DNA of 64,000 nt from Mucilaginibacter oryzae. GTDB taxonomy: Bacteria > Bacteroidota > Bacteroidia > Sphingobacteriales > Sphingobacteriaceae. The translations under genes were made by a program, and so were the position numbers. Below, one piece after another: positions 51,142 through 59,071 of this stretch. Position 1 is the first letter of the stretch, and each line of letters begins with the position of its first letter. The notes beneath the pieces are model-generated. The model was not told the origin of the DNA and made no database searches. It saw nothing but the letters and a program-made list of their open reading frames with translations. The stretch lies in assembly GCF_003148845.1 (NCBI RefSeq), contig NZ_QGHA01000002.1, positions 272,572 through 336,571 of the forward strand, read 5' to 3'.

Positions 51142-52008
51142 ATGTCAGTATCTGCCGGTGTTATTAATGCTGTAAAACGAAAATTAAACGTAGATATCAA
51201 CGCGGTTCACCAGGTTAGTGGCGGCGATATTAACGAGGTTTATCGTTTACAAGCTTCCGATAGGGATTATCTCATCAAAATAAATAACAGGTATAAATAT
51301 CCGGAAATGTTTAAACGCGAAGCAGAAGGCTTAGCTGCTATCAAGGCTACTGAAACCATCGCTGTACCTGATGTTTTTTGGGGCGGAGAAACAGAAGATG
51401 AGAGCTTCCTGTTGATGGAATGGATTAACACCGTGCAACCTTCAAAGCATTCATCCACGGACTTAGGAATACAACTTGCACAAATGCATCGCTGCACTGC
51501 TGCCATGTTTGGATTTGATACCGACAATTACATGGGCTCATTGCATCAAAGCAATAAGCGCCACCATACCTGGAGCAAATTTTTTATTGAAGAGCGCCTG
51601 CAGCCCATGGTTAAAATTGGGTTTGATAAGCAAGAGCTTACTAAAGCCGATGTGCATCTGTTTGACGAACTTTATAAAAAATTGCCTTCTCTTTTTGATG
51701 AAGAGCTCCCGTCACTTATTCATGGCGACCTTTGGGGCGGTAACTATATGATCAGCGTTGGGGGTAAGCCATATCTCATAGATCCGGCGGTGAGTTATGG
51801 TAACCGCGAGTTTGATATAGCAATGACTACGCTGTTCGGCGGTTTTGATAACGCTTTTTACCTGGCCTATCATGAAGCGTTTCCACTACAAGCAGGGTGG
51901 CGCCAGCGACTTAAACTTTGGAACCTCTATCCTTTATTGGTACATGTAACCCTGTTTGGCGGCGGGTATGCCCGGCAGGTAAGGGAAAACCTCGCAGGTT
52001 TTATTTAG
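51142..52008 (+). CDS. Fructosamine kinase family protein
   Basis: A small-molecule kinase of the FN3K/APH fold that phosphorylates sugar adducts (Amadori products) so that they can be removed. The nucleotide-binding start is SGGDINEVYRLQ, the catalytic loop is LIHGDLWGGN, and YLIDPAVSYGNREFDIAM carries the metal-binding Asp. It has 288 residues. Its TAG stop overlaps the TAA stop of the facing hydrolase gene. Confidence 0.92.
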   Translation: MSVSAGVINAVKRKLNVDINAVHQVSGGDINEVYRLQASDRDYLIKINNRYKYPEMFKREAEGLAAIKATETIAVPDVFWGGETEDESFLLMEWINTVQPSKHSSTDLGIQLAQMHRCTAAMFGFDTDNYMGSLHQSNKRHHTWSKFFIEERLQPMVKIGFDKQELTKADVHLFDELYKKLPSLFDEELPSLIHGDLWGGNYMISVGGKPYLIDPAVSYGNREFDIAMTTLFGGFDNAFYLAYHEAFPLQAGWRQRLKLWNLYPLLVHVTLFGGGYARQVRENLAGFI

Positions 52009-53630
52009 TTAAGGGGTTCAACAATAAGGGGTGTTTCAGACACCTTTACGCTTAGCTTGCCGCTATTTGTAACAACGGTTTGTTTGGCCGCGTTGTCGGC
52101 CCCTGTTGTTAAGGTATAAATGTTTGCCCTGGATTTACCCAAATTAAGCACATAAACGGCAGTTCGCGCCTTTTGATCGGGTATGGTCAAAATGTACATG
52201 GTTTTTGAACCTGATACGTATCGGTCAACCAGCGGATCGGCATTGATTGTACCCGAGTATTTATAATCCCCCAGCAATTTATTTACCTGTAATATGTAAT
52301 CGAGAGCCGGGCGGCGCTTCCCGTTTTCAGCAAGACCCGATGTGGCGTATTGTACATCAGCATTAGGCGTATCATCAAAAAGCTGGTAAAAAAACAGGCG
52401 CTGCACACCATGGCGCATGTATAGTAACGAGGTTCGTAAAATCCAGTCGCCCTGCGTTTCAAGGGGCGTTTTGTTGCCTATGTACTGTGCTTTCTGGTAG
52501 CTACCCTGGTTAATATCGTATCCGGCTTCGGTTACCCAAACCGGCACCGGTTTTTTTAACGATTTTGCAAGTGTCACAAACTCGTCGGCAATATCGCCCG
52601 CCATAGATAACTCCGGCGCCATGCCCGTGGTTGGTTTAGTGTGGCTTAAAATATTGCCGTTATTGCTATAGTAATGATAGTTTATTACGTCGAAGCACAA
52701 ATTAATGCTTCCGTCAGGCCGGTAACCTCTGTTCTTTCTGCACCATTCTATCATCTTTTTTACAAAATTCACATCATCAGTAGCTAAGCCCCCCATTACT
52801 ACCTGCATGGACGGGTCGGCTTGTTTTATGCCTGCTCCTTTACCTAATTTACCCATGTGCCCATCATAAAATGCCGACATGTTAGCGGCAAATTCTTCTG
52901 CGGTTTGTTTTGTCGCGGGGCCTTTCCACCACTTGTCCTGTTCGTTTCCGCATTCAACATATTTTATAAGTTCCAACCCTATCTTCACCTCATTGCGCGG
53001 ATCGGCCGGCCAGCGTTTACTTGTATCTACCCTAACCAGTTCGGGACTTATATTTTTATTATAGCCGTAACGTGCCGCAAACTGAAAGGCCAATTTAGCC
53101 TGTGCTATGTAACTTGCCGGATCGGCCTTGTTAGCCTCGTAAATAATCGGTGTATTATCCTGATCCTGCATGTTTTTAGGATATGTATCTACCAACCAAC
53201 GCGGAATATTTTTAATATCGGCCAAAACTAAAATACCGTCACGTTTACAGCGCGTGTAAATTAAATCATAGTTCCAGCCGCCCTCGTGCGTTGGGTTAAA
53301 TGTATAGTTGCCTTCCTCTCGTTCCATGCGCGCCCAATTAAGGTAATGCCTCACGCCGCTGAATGATTTAATAAGCGACATGTTGGTTTCGTAAATGGTG
53401 TTTTTAAGATTTGGATTAGCGGGATCCTGCAAAAAGTTCCATTCGTAAGCGTTTACGCCGAACATGTTTTTGAGGGGCACTACAGAGGGAGCCGATGAAA
53501 GAACATTGTTATTTGGAATAGTGTGGCCGTTTGGTTGAAGGCTATCTGCAGGCGATGTGTGGCAACGGTTAAGCGATAAGCTAAATAATGATAAGGTTGC
53601 CAGGATTTTATAATGGAATAAGATAGCCAT
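52005..53630 (-). CDS. Clan GH-A-like glycoside hydrolase, predicted lipoprotein
   Basis: A 541-residue secreted protein with an N-terminal hydrophobic stretch and a possible lipobox (LSLNRC). The TIM-barrel core has a likely acid/base Glu230 in CGNEQDKWW and a likely nucleophile Glu368 in VWVTEAGYD, as in clan A enzymes (GH5/GH39-like). The C-terminal 110 residues are beta-rich. The substrate is unknown. It is convergent with the fructosamine kinase gene; the stop codons overlap (52005-52008). Confidence 0.75.
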   Translation of the reverse strand: MAILFHYKILATLSLFSLSLNRCHTSPADSLQPNGHTIPNNNVLSSAPSVVPLKNMFGVNAYEWNFLQDPANPNLKNTIYETNMSLIKSFSGVRHYLNWARMEREEGNYTFNPTHEGGWNYDLIYTRCKRDGILVLADIKNIPRWLVDTYPKNMQDQDNTPIIYEANKADPASYIAQAKLAFQFAARYGYNKNISPELVRVDTSKRWPADPRNEVKIGLELIKYVECGNEQDKWWKGPATKQTAEEFAANMSAFYDGHMGKLGKGAGIKQADPSMQVVMGGLATDDVNFVKKMIEWCRKNRGYRPDGSINLCFDVINYHYYSNNGNILSHTKPTTGMAPELSMAGDIADEFVTLAKSLKKPVPVWVTEAGYDINQGSYQKAQYIGNKTPLETQGDWILRTSLLYMRHGVQRLFFYQLFDDTPNADVQYATSGLAENGKRRPALDYILQVNKLLGDYKYSGTINADPLVDRYVSGSKTMYILTIPDQKARTAVYVLNLGKSRANIYTLTTGADNAAKQTVVTNSGKLSVKVSETPLIVEPLN

Positions 53631-53776
53631 GCCTCGTATTTATTTTTGCCGATAAGCTACAATTTAATTAAGATTATTAAAAGCAAAAAACTGCAACGAG
53701 ATGGTATTGGTCAAGACACATCGTGCCCTAAGGCGATTTCCGTTCTCAAATAAAGGGCGACTTATTTAAAAACATT

Positions 53777-54253
53777 TCAATCGCGTTTATTTATCTTAAC
53801 ATAAGTCTCAATGATTTCACGGTCAACTTTAAGGCTGTCAATTTTTTCAATGCCTTTTTGCACCAGGGTATCATTACTAACGGTAAGTTTAAATTTAAAA
53901 TCGCGGTTTTCCCAGCTGCGGGCATCACAGTAGGCGAGGTGCTCGGTATAGTCATCGCCATTAAGGGTATAGGTACCTGCCCCTGAAGAATAAAAGGGTT
54001 TAGCTGTTTGGCCATGCATCAGATCGTGCGTGAAAAAAGCGAAGTTAGTAGCGTTAAACATTTTAAGCATCTCCTGGTCTTTGGGGGGAGTGGTTATGGT
54101 TGTATCCCCTTTCTGAATGCTTTTGCTGGAAATGAGGTGCCAGGTACCGTCGAGCGTTTTGGTTTTTTTGGGTGCTTCTGTAACTTGCTTGGACGGGTTG
54201 CTGCAGGCCGCCGAAAGCAACATTAAAAATGATGCTAAGTAATAGGTTTTCAT
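53777..54253 (-). CDS. Small lipoprotein, lipocalin-like, 158 residues
   Basis: A signal peptide with lipobox LSAAC (Cys17) is followed by a Lys/Pro/Thr linker, then a compact domain starting TLDGTWHLISSKSIQ, which resembles the start of small lipocalin-like beta-barrels in Bacteroidota. No catalytic motif is seen. It is monocistronic. Confidence 0.75.
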   Translation of the reverse strand: MKTYYLASFLMLLSAACSNPSKQVTEAPKKTKTLDGTWHLISSKSIQKGDTTITTPPKDQEMLKMFNATNFAFFTHDLMHGQTAKPFYSSGAGTYTLNGDDYTEHLAYCDARSWENRDFKFKLTVSNDTLVQKGIEKIDSLKVDREIIETYVKINKRD

Positions 54254-54292
54254 GCTGTTAATAAAGGTTATTGGATATACAATGATAGCATA

Positions 54293-54330
54293 AAAAAAAG
54301 CATGAACAAGTATTTTTGCCCATGCTTTTT
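54293..54330 (-). terminator. Intrinsic terminator after the response-regulator gene
   Basis: On the minus strand: AAAAAGCATG, 16-base loop, CATGCTTTTT followed by more T residues. Confidence 0.75.
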
Positions 54331-54352
54331 AAAATAATTTCAAAAGTTACTT

Positions 54353-55738
54353 TTACTCCCCGCGTTTCAATCCAAATTTTTCTATTTTACTATAGAGGTG
54401 GCTTCGCTGAATATCGATATCATCAGCCGTTTTGGATACGTTCCAGTTGTTTTTTTCAAGTTTAAACTTGATATACTCACGCTCGGCATAATCTTTATAT
54501 TCCTGGAAGTTATTGAACTTGTCAAAATCCGTTTGGGGGGCGGCAGCCGATGCTTCGCCGGCAGTAACGGCCACAGGGGCCGAGGGGTTGGCAAAGGCTT
54601 TAACATCGCTGTCGGTAATGATCTTATCGCTCAAAATAATTAAGCGCTCAACCATATTGCGTAACTCGCGGATGTTCCCCGTCCATGGTAATGCTTTTAA
54701 CGCTTCAAGCGCGGCATCCGAGATTTTTTTAACCGGCATGCCGTATTCACTGCATATTTCATTAAGAAAGGCCTGTGTTAACAGCGGTATATCATCTTTT
54801 CGCTCAACCAGCGGTGGTACGTGGATCAGGATCACGCTCAGGCGGTGGTATAAGTCCATCCTGAAGTTGCCGGCCTCAATTTCTTTAAGCAGATCTTTAT
54901 TAGTTGCCGCCACAACGCGCACGTCTACATCTATTTCTTTTTCGCCGCCCACGCGGGTGATTTTATTTTCCTGCAGCGCACGTAAAACTTTGGCTTGTGC
55001 CGATTGGCTCATGTCGCCAATCTCATCCAAAAATAAGGTGCCGCCATTTGCCGATTCAAATTTGCCTATCCTTTGTTTGATTGCCGACGTAAACGATCCC
55101 TTTTCGTGACCGAACAATTCGCTTTCAATAAGTTCTGAAGGTATAGCGGCGCAGTTTACCTCGATAATAGGAGCCCCGGAACGGTGCGATTTTTCATGCA
55201 GCCAACGGGCCACCAACTCTTTTCCGCTGCCGTTAGCGCCGGTTACCAGCACACGGGCATCGGTAGGGGCCACCCTGTCTATCGTTTCTTTTATTTTAAT
55301 AATAGCCTGCGATTCGCCTAAAATGGGACGAACTTTAGAAACCTTGCGTTTTAAAACTTTGGCTTCAACAACCAGACTTCCTCTGTCCAGCGCATTGCGG
55401 ACAGTGATGAGCAGGCGGTTCAGATCAGGTGGTTTCGATATGAAATCGAAGGCGCCCTTTTTACTGGCTTCAACGGCTGTTTCAACAGTGCCGTGGCCGG
55501 ATATCATGATAAATGGCAAATCGGGTTTAATGGCAAGGCCTTCGGTTAATACCTCCATGCCATCCATGCGGTTCATTTTGATATCGCAAAGTACCAGATC
55601 GTAATCCTTTTTTTCAATAAGCTGTAAACCGTCAACGCCGTTATCTACATCTTCAACTTCATAATCCTCATACTCCAATATTTCGCGAAGCGTGTTACGG
55701 ATGGACCGCTCATCATCTATTATTAAAATTTTAGCCAT
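54353..55738 (-). CDS. NtrC-family sigma-54-type response regulator
   Basis: A DNA-binding response regulator of 461 residues. Receiver domain with Asp52 as phospho-acceptor (VLCDIKM) and Lys102; AAA+ domain with Walker A GANGSGKE (167-174) and Walker B GGTLFLDEIGDM; C-terminal Fis-type helix-turn-helix (WNVSKTADDIDIQRSHLYSK). The sigma-54 contact loop reads GSFTSA (214-219), not GAFTGA, and Walker A is GANGSGKE in place of GESGTGKE. Such loop variants can weaken or change sigma-54 contact, so the mode of activation is open. No partner histidine kinase adjoins it. Confidence 0.93.
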   Translation of the reverse strand: MAKILIIDDERSIRNTLREILEYEDYEVEDVDNGVDGLQLIEKKDYDLVLCDIKMNRMDGMEVLTEGLAIKPDLPFIMISGHGTVETAVEASKKGAFDFISKPPDLNRLLITVRNALDRGSLVVEAKVLKRKVSKVRPILGESQAIIKIKETIDRVAPTDARVLVTGANGSGKELVARWLHEKSHRSGAPIIEVNCAAIPSELIESELFGHEKGSFTSAIKQRIGKFESANGGTLFLDEIGDMSQSAQAKVLRALQENKITRVGGEKEIDVDVRVVAATNKDLLKEIEAGNFRMDLYHRLSVILIHVPPLVERKDDIPLLTQAFLNEICSEYGMPVKKISDAALEALKALPWTGNIRELRNMVERLIILSDKIITDSDVKAFANPSAPVAVTAGEASAAAPQTDFDKFNNFQEYKDYAEREYIKFKLEKNNWNVSKTADDIDIQRSHLYSKIEKFGLKRGE

Positions 55739-55884
55739 GTTTTATATTTAAATCCAGGTAGTTGTGTTAACCGCTAATATATAGGTTTTGTATAGAAAAA
55801 CAAACACTTTTAATGTGCTTTAAAAGGTTTGAAAGGCGTAAATGTTTGCATGTTTTTTCATTTTTTTTCAATATCGCCATGTAA

Positions 55885-55914
55885 CAAAAAAACCCCTTGC
55901 TTTACAGCAAGGGG
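55885..55914 (-). terminator. Intrinsic terminator of the RNase P RNA gene
   Basis: Minus strand: CCCCTTGC - 6-base loop - GCAAGGGG followed by eight T residues. Confidence 0.9.
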
Positions 55915-55919
55915 TAATA

Positions 55920-56297
55920 CAGCAGCAAACCTGTAAGCCGGGTTCTGTATTGCCCCAAAAGGCAACTTCTATCATTTATCTGGCCCTGTTATCACTAACA
56001 GGTTTAAACAACCTACCCATCCCAACGATTAACCTTGCGGCCAATACGGGAGCGAGCAACTCCGCTTTCGGGACCTATTTGGTTTTTCAACTCCTGAGGT
56101 TTACCGTCATAGCCGGTCGCCCGGTTATGCCGTGAGCTCTTACCTCACGTTTTCACCCTTACCCACCTAAGCGGGCGGTATTTTCTCTGTGGCACTTTGC
56201 TGTCGCCGGCTGCCGGCGCCTTCCCGTTAGGAAGCAGGATGCTCTATGTTGCCCGGACTTTCCTCCGCCATACAAGCTGGCAGCGATAGAACGTTTT
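55920..56297 (-). ncRNA. rnpB: RNase P RNA, bacterial class A
   Basis: The catalytic RNA that removes 5' leaders from tRNA precursors. Conserved strings on the minus strand are diagnostic: GGAGGAAAGTCCGGGC near 56260 (start of the P4/J3-4 core) and ACAGAACCCGGCTTACAGG near 55940 (3' side of P4), with the usual paired stems between. The 5' end is set by a promoter-like TATCTTTA at 56311-56304, the 3' end by the terminator. End positions are good to about 5 bases. Confidence 0.95.
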
Positions 56298-56303
56298 GCG
56301 GGG

Positions 56304-56311
56304 TAAAGATA
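56304..56311 (-). promoter_or_regulatory. -7-like box of rnpB
   Basis: Minus-strand TATCTTTA, one mismatch from TAnnTTTG; the RNA would start about 7 bases downstream. Confidence 0.4.
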
Positions 56312-56333
56312 GGGAATAATTAAAGAATAGCCA

Positions 56334-56786
56334 TTATGAAAGCGACATCAGGTATCGTTCGGTTTTTAAAGCGAGCCGCTGTTCCTGGAATCTGTATACT
56401 AACCAAAACCAAATTATAGCTATCGGGAACAGTGCAGCTATCCAATGCGGTACTTGTGTTGAATTGTTTAGAATGCTCCAGATTGCAAATGGTGTTATTA
56501 TTGAAATGATAATCAACTCCGGGCGCAGAGAGCTTTCTAACGTAATTTCGGTTGTTGTGTCGTTAATAGCTTTTAGTTGTAATTGAAGGTTTATGCCTTC
56601 AAGCCTTTTTGCTCCCATTTTTCCAACTCCAAACGAAAAGTGCGACAGTAATTTATATTCACTATTGCCTGTTTTTTCAATGTTGAATTCACTTTTATTA
56701 TAAGATAATAAAGCCATTGTTGCAACATCAAAAGAAACAGGAATATTGAAACTTTTGTATAATAAAATGCTATTATAAGTACCCAT
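56334..56786 (-). CDS. Hypothetical membrane protein, 150 residues
   Basis: The N-terminal two thirds is a soluble beta-rich domain (ISFDVA-type start, KLLSHFSFGVGKMGAKRLEG). The C-terminal third has two helices (PELIIISIITPFAIWSI and WIAALFPIAIIWFWLVY). I recognise no family. It is 2 bases after the cytochrome gene on the same strand, so it is probably the last gene of the SCO operon. Role unknown. Confidence 0.7.
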   Translation of the reverse strand: MGTYNSILLYKSFNIPVSFDVATMALLSYNKSEFNIEKTGNSEYKLLSHFSFGVGKMGAKRLEGINLQLQLKAINDTTTEITLESSLRPELIIISIITPFAIWSILNNSTQVPHWIAALFPIAIIWFWLVYRFQEQRLALKTERYLMSLS

Positions 56787-56788
56787 AC

Positions 56789-57205
56789 TTATTCGCAGGT
56801 TTTTAAATCATTCTGCACCTGCTGCAGAGTAATAGTGCCCAACTTATTGCCATACGAATTGGCTATGTAAGTAAGCACCTTGGCGATTTCGAGCGGTGAG
56901 AGGTCATCGCCCTGCATCTGATCGTCAAAAACGCGGCCGTTAATGGTAATTTTCCCTTCCAGGCCGTTTTTAACAAAGCAGGCCAGTTTGGTTTTGTTGT
57001 TTTTTAAAAAAACGGAGTCGGTAAGCGGCGGGATAAGAATTTGCAGCCCCTGGCCTTTATCGCCGTGACAGTTTTGGCAATGCTGCTGGTAAACCAGGCT
57101 CCCGGCCGAGTAATAACGGGCAAATTCCATTTCCTGCTCGCTTTGGCAGGATGCCGCTAAAATGAGCACGGCGCCTGCAATTAAGCCGATAATCCTTAAT
57201 TTCAT
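56789..57205 (-). CDS. Class I c-type cytochrome, membrane-anchored lipoprotein
   Basis: A 138-residue haem protein with one CxxCH haem site (HCQNCHGDKGQG). The N terminus carries a lipobox (LAASC), so it is likely tethered to the membrane facing the periplasm. The SCO gene directly upstream overlaps it by 4 bases. Such pairs serve electron flow to copper-containing oxidases or nitrous oxide reductase, or act in copper handling; no oxidase genes are in the window. Confidence 0.9.
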   Translation of the reverse strand: MKLRIIGLIAGAVLILAASCQSEQEMEFARYYSAGSLVYQQHCQNCHGDKGQGLQILIPPLTDSVFLKNNKTKLACFVKNGLEGKITINGRVFDDQMQGDDLSPLEIAKVLTYIANSYGNKLGTITLQQVQNDLKTCE

Positions 57206-57855
57206 TTAAAATTGATTTGATCAGGTTCTGCTTTAAGGGTTTTAATATCGGCTATGAGTTTGGTAACCTCGGCAGGGTCGGTACCTTCATAGCTACCGCG
57301 GATGCGTTTTTGCTTATCAATCAGGATAAAAAAGCCATCATGGATGTACTCGCCTTTCGGGTTTTTTTCGGATACGCTTTGCAGATAGCTTTTGGATATT
57401 TTATAGGTATCGCCTTTTTCGCCGTGCAGCAGCCACCAGGTGTTACCTGTAATGCCAAGCTTATCGGCATAACGTTTTAAAACCGGCACGGTATCGTATT
57501 TAGGATCGATGGTGTGCGATATGATCCTGAAGTTGGCATCGGCCTTAAACTCCTTATATACATTCAGCATATTGGCATGCATTTTTGGGCAAATGGAAGG
57601 GCAGGTGGTAAAAAAGAAATCGGCAACGTAAATTTTGCCATCAAGGCTCTTCTGCGTAATGGTGTCGCCATATTGATTTACAAATTTAAATGCCGGTATA
57701 GTGGCATACTCGGTGTCGGTTACGGCTTTACCATTAACCTTTTTGGTAACGGTTGCTTTATTGCCTAATATCGGTAGCGCGGTACCCCCGCCATTGTTTG
57801 ATTTACAGCCGTTAAAAATAATTAAGGCTATAAAGCCTGTCCATAATTTATTCAT
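57202..57855 (-). CDS. SCO1/SenC family copper/thiol protein
   Basis: A periplasmic thioredoxin-fold protein of 217 residues that delivers copper to the CuA centre of cytochrome oxidases or keeps its cysteines reduced. The metal site is TTCPSICPKM (CxxxC), with the ligand-type His in ISHTIDPKYDTV. A lipobox (IIFNGC) anchors it. It overlaps the cytochrome gene by 4 bases and starts where the preceding gene ends. Confidence 0.93.
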   Translation of the reverse strand: MNKLWTGFIALIIFNGCKSNNGGGTALPILGNKATVTKKVNGKAVTDTEYATIPAFKFVNQYGDTITQKSLDGKIYVADFFFTTCPSICPKMHANMLNVYKEFKADANFRIISHTIDPKYDTVPVLKRYADKLGITGNTWWLLHGEKGDTYKISKSYLQSVSEKNPKGEYIHDGFFILIDKQKRIRGSYEGTDPAEVTKLIADIKTLKAEPDQINFK

Positions 57856-58265
57856 TATTTTGCCGGTATTTGGGTAATATATTTAGTTGAACCAGCCACC
57901 GCGGCGGCAATTTGCGTATCAATTTTAATGATGAGTTTTTTTTGCTCATCCAGGTAGTTCATGATCTCCTGGTGAGATTTGCCTTTGTTTTCAGCATCAA
58001 AATGATGCATCCAGTCGCTCATGGCATTGTCGGCATCGTTAATTTGTTTGAGGTAGGCTTTGGCGGTATCCTGGTTAATTTTAGGCGAAGGATGTTTAAC
58101 AAGGCTATCCAGCAGCATTTTATTTTTCATCAGTTCTTCGTCGCCGGCCATTACCTTATCGTGTATGGTAATTACCTGGTTTAAAAGTTCTTTTTCTTGT
58201 TTTTTTGTATCGTTGCAGGCGGTTAAAGCCACGGCGGCAAAAAGTGCCAAAAGTATTTTTTTCAT
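57855..58265 (-). CDS. Small coiled-coil lipoprotein ('viral A-type inclusion' label in databases)
   Basis: A 136-residue protein with a lipobox (VALTAC) and a strongly helical, charged mature part (KEKELL, EELMKNKMLLDSLV, DAENKGKSHQEIMNYL). I start it at 58265, not 58298. Similar proteins are found next to SCO and cytochrome genes in other Bacteroidota, from memory, under a poor name. Function unknown. The SCO gene starts at its stop (1-base overlap), so this is the first gene of a four-gene operon. Confidence 0.8.
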   Translation of the reverse strand: MKKILLALFAAVALTACNDTKKQEKELLNQVITIHDKVMAGDEELMKNKMLLDSLVKHPSPKINQDTAKAYLKQINDADNAMSDWMHHFDAENKGKSHQEIMNYLDEQKKLIIKIDTQIAAAVAGSTKYITQIPAK

Positions 58266-58311
58266 ATTTTTAACGGTAGGTTGGGATGTACCCTGCAAAT
58301 ATGCTAAATGT

Positions 58312-58779
58312 TTAGTTGTTTAACAGGCGTAAGTAATAACTATAATCAGTTAAGGGCAAAGTTTCGGCACCTTCAAATTTAAGCTGCTGCCCAATTTGCG
58401 CCCTGGTATGTGTACCGTGGTTAATTACGTGGGTGATAATTTCGCTCAGCAGGTTTTCATGTTTAACACCGCTGAATGTTTCATACGGAATAACATGATC
58501 AAAATCCTCCGTCCTTAAGCCGTTCAGAAATTCAAGCCATGCCTTATGCCGAGTCTCTGCCGTTTGTCTGCATTGCTCCAGGGATAAGGGCGCGGGCCAT
58601 GGTGTTGTCATGGTAGGGGCAATAAGTTGGCACCTTTCCAGCCAAATCAGTTCGGCAGCGAGCAAATGCGTCATGAGTTTCAGCGTGGCGCCGGGTGCGC
58701 CATTGGCGGCCATGGTCTCCAATATCTGGTTGGTGGCAAATTGGTTATAGCCAAACAGTTTAACAAAATAGGCTTTCAT
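58312..58779 (-). CDS. DinB family protein
   Basis: A 155-residue four-helix protein of the DinB/YfiT fold, which often binds a metal with three histidines: HLLAAELIWLERC, then HVINHGTHTRAQIGQQLK gives the usual spacing. Members include bacillithiol transferases and DNA-damage-induced proteins of unknown role. It is monocistronic; its -7 box lies 7 bases before the ATG. Confidence 0.88.
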   Translation of the reverse strand: MKAYFVKLFGYNQFATNQILETMAANGAPGATLKLMTHLLAAELIWLERCQLIAPTMTTPWPAPLSLEQCRQTAETRHKAWLEFLNGLRTEDFDHVIPYETFSGVKHENLLSEIITHVINHGTHTRAQIGQQLKFEGAETLPLTDYSYYLRLLNN

Positions 58780-58786
58780 ATATCAG

Positions 58787-58794
58787 CAAAAATA
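58787..58794 (-). promoter_or_regulatory. -7 promoter box of the DinB gene, very close to the ATG
   Basis: Minus-strand TATTTTTG, 7 bases before the ATG, like mnmA, dnaB and lepA. Confidence 0.55.
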
Positions 58795-58855
58795 GCAAAG
58801 ATCCTTTAATAACGGTTTTGCAATAGGATGGATGAAATAGCGTGGTTAACAATTA

Positions 58856-58873
58856 TATAACATGTTTGTTATA
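58856..58873. promoter_or_regulatory. Palindrome upstream of the beta-glucosidase gene
   Basis: TATAACA - TGTT - TGTTATA, perfect 7-bp arms. It lies in the divergent gap between the DinB and GH1 genes and could be an operator for a sugar-responsive regulator. Confidence 0.45.
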
Positions 58874-58921
58874 TTTAGCAAACATCCGCTGGTTACCTTT
58901 ATATATCTAAAAGGCAATGTT

Positions 58922-59011
58922 ATGAAATTCATCTTCAATATTTCAAAATTGATCACCGGCTTCCGTCAGTGGATGATGCTTAAAAGTATGCGATCTTCGT
59001 TCATACATTAA
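58922..59011 (+). CDS. Possible small ORF, 29 codons, upstream of the GH1 gene
   Basis: ATG at 58922, TAA ending at 59011. It encodes a basic, Met- and Ile/Phe-rich peptide (MKFIFNISKLITGFRQWMML...). An AAAAGG stretch precedes it. There is no terminator between it and the GH1 gene 60 bases later, so it may be a leader ORF or a chance frame. Confidence 0.25.
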   Translation: MKFIFNISKLITGFRQWMMLKSMRSSFIH

Positions 59012-59071
59012 TCATTTATAGTTTTTCATTTATAAATATAATTGCACTTTTGGGCTTTTTAGCTCAAATTG

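Noticed and set aside
55842-56135. 97-codon plus-strand ORF over the RNase P RNA
   Set aside because: The region is a structured RNA with diagnostic core strings on the minus strand; the ORF is incidental.
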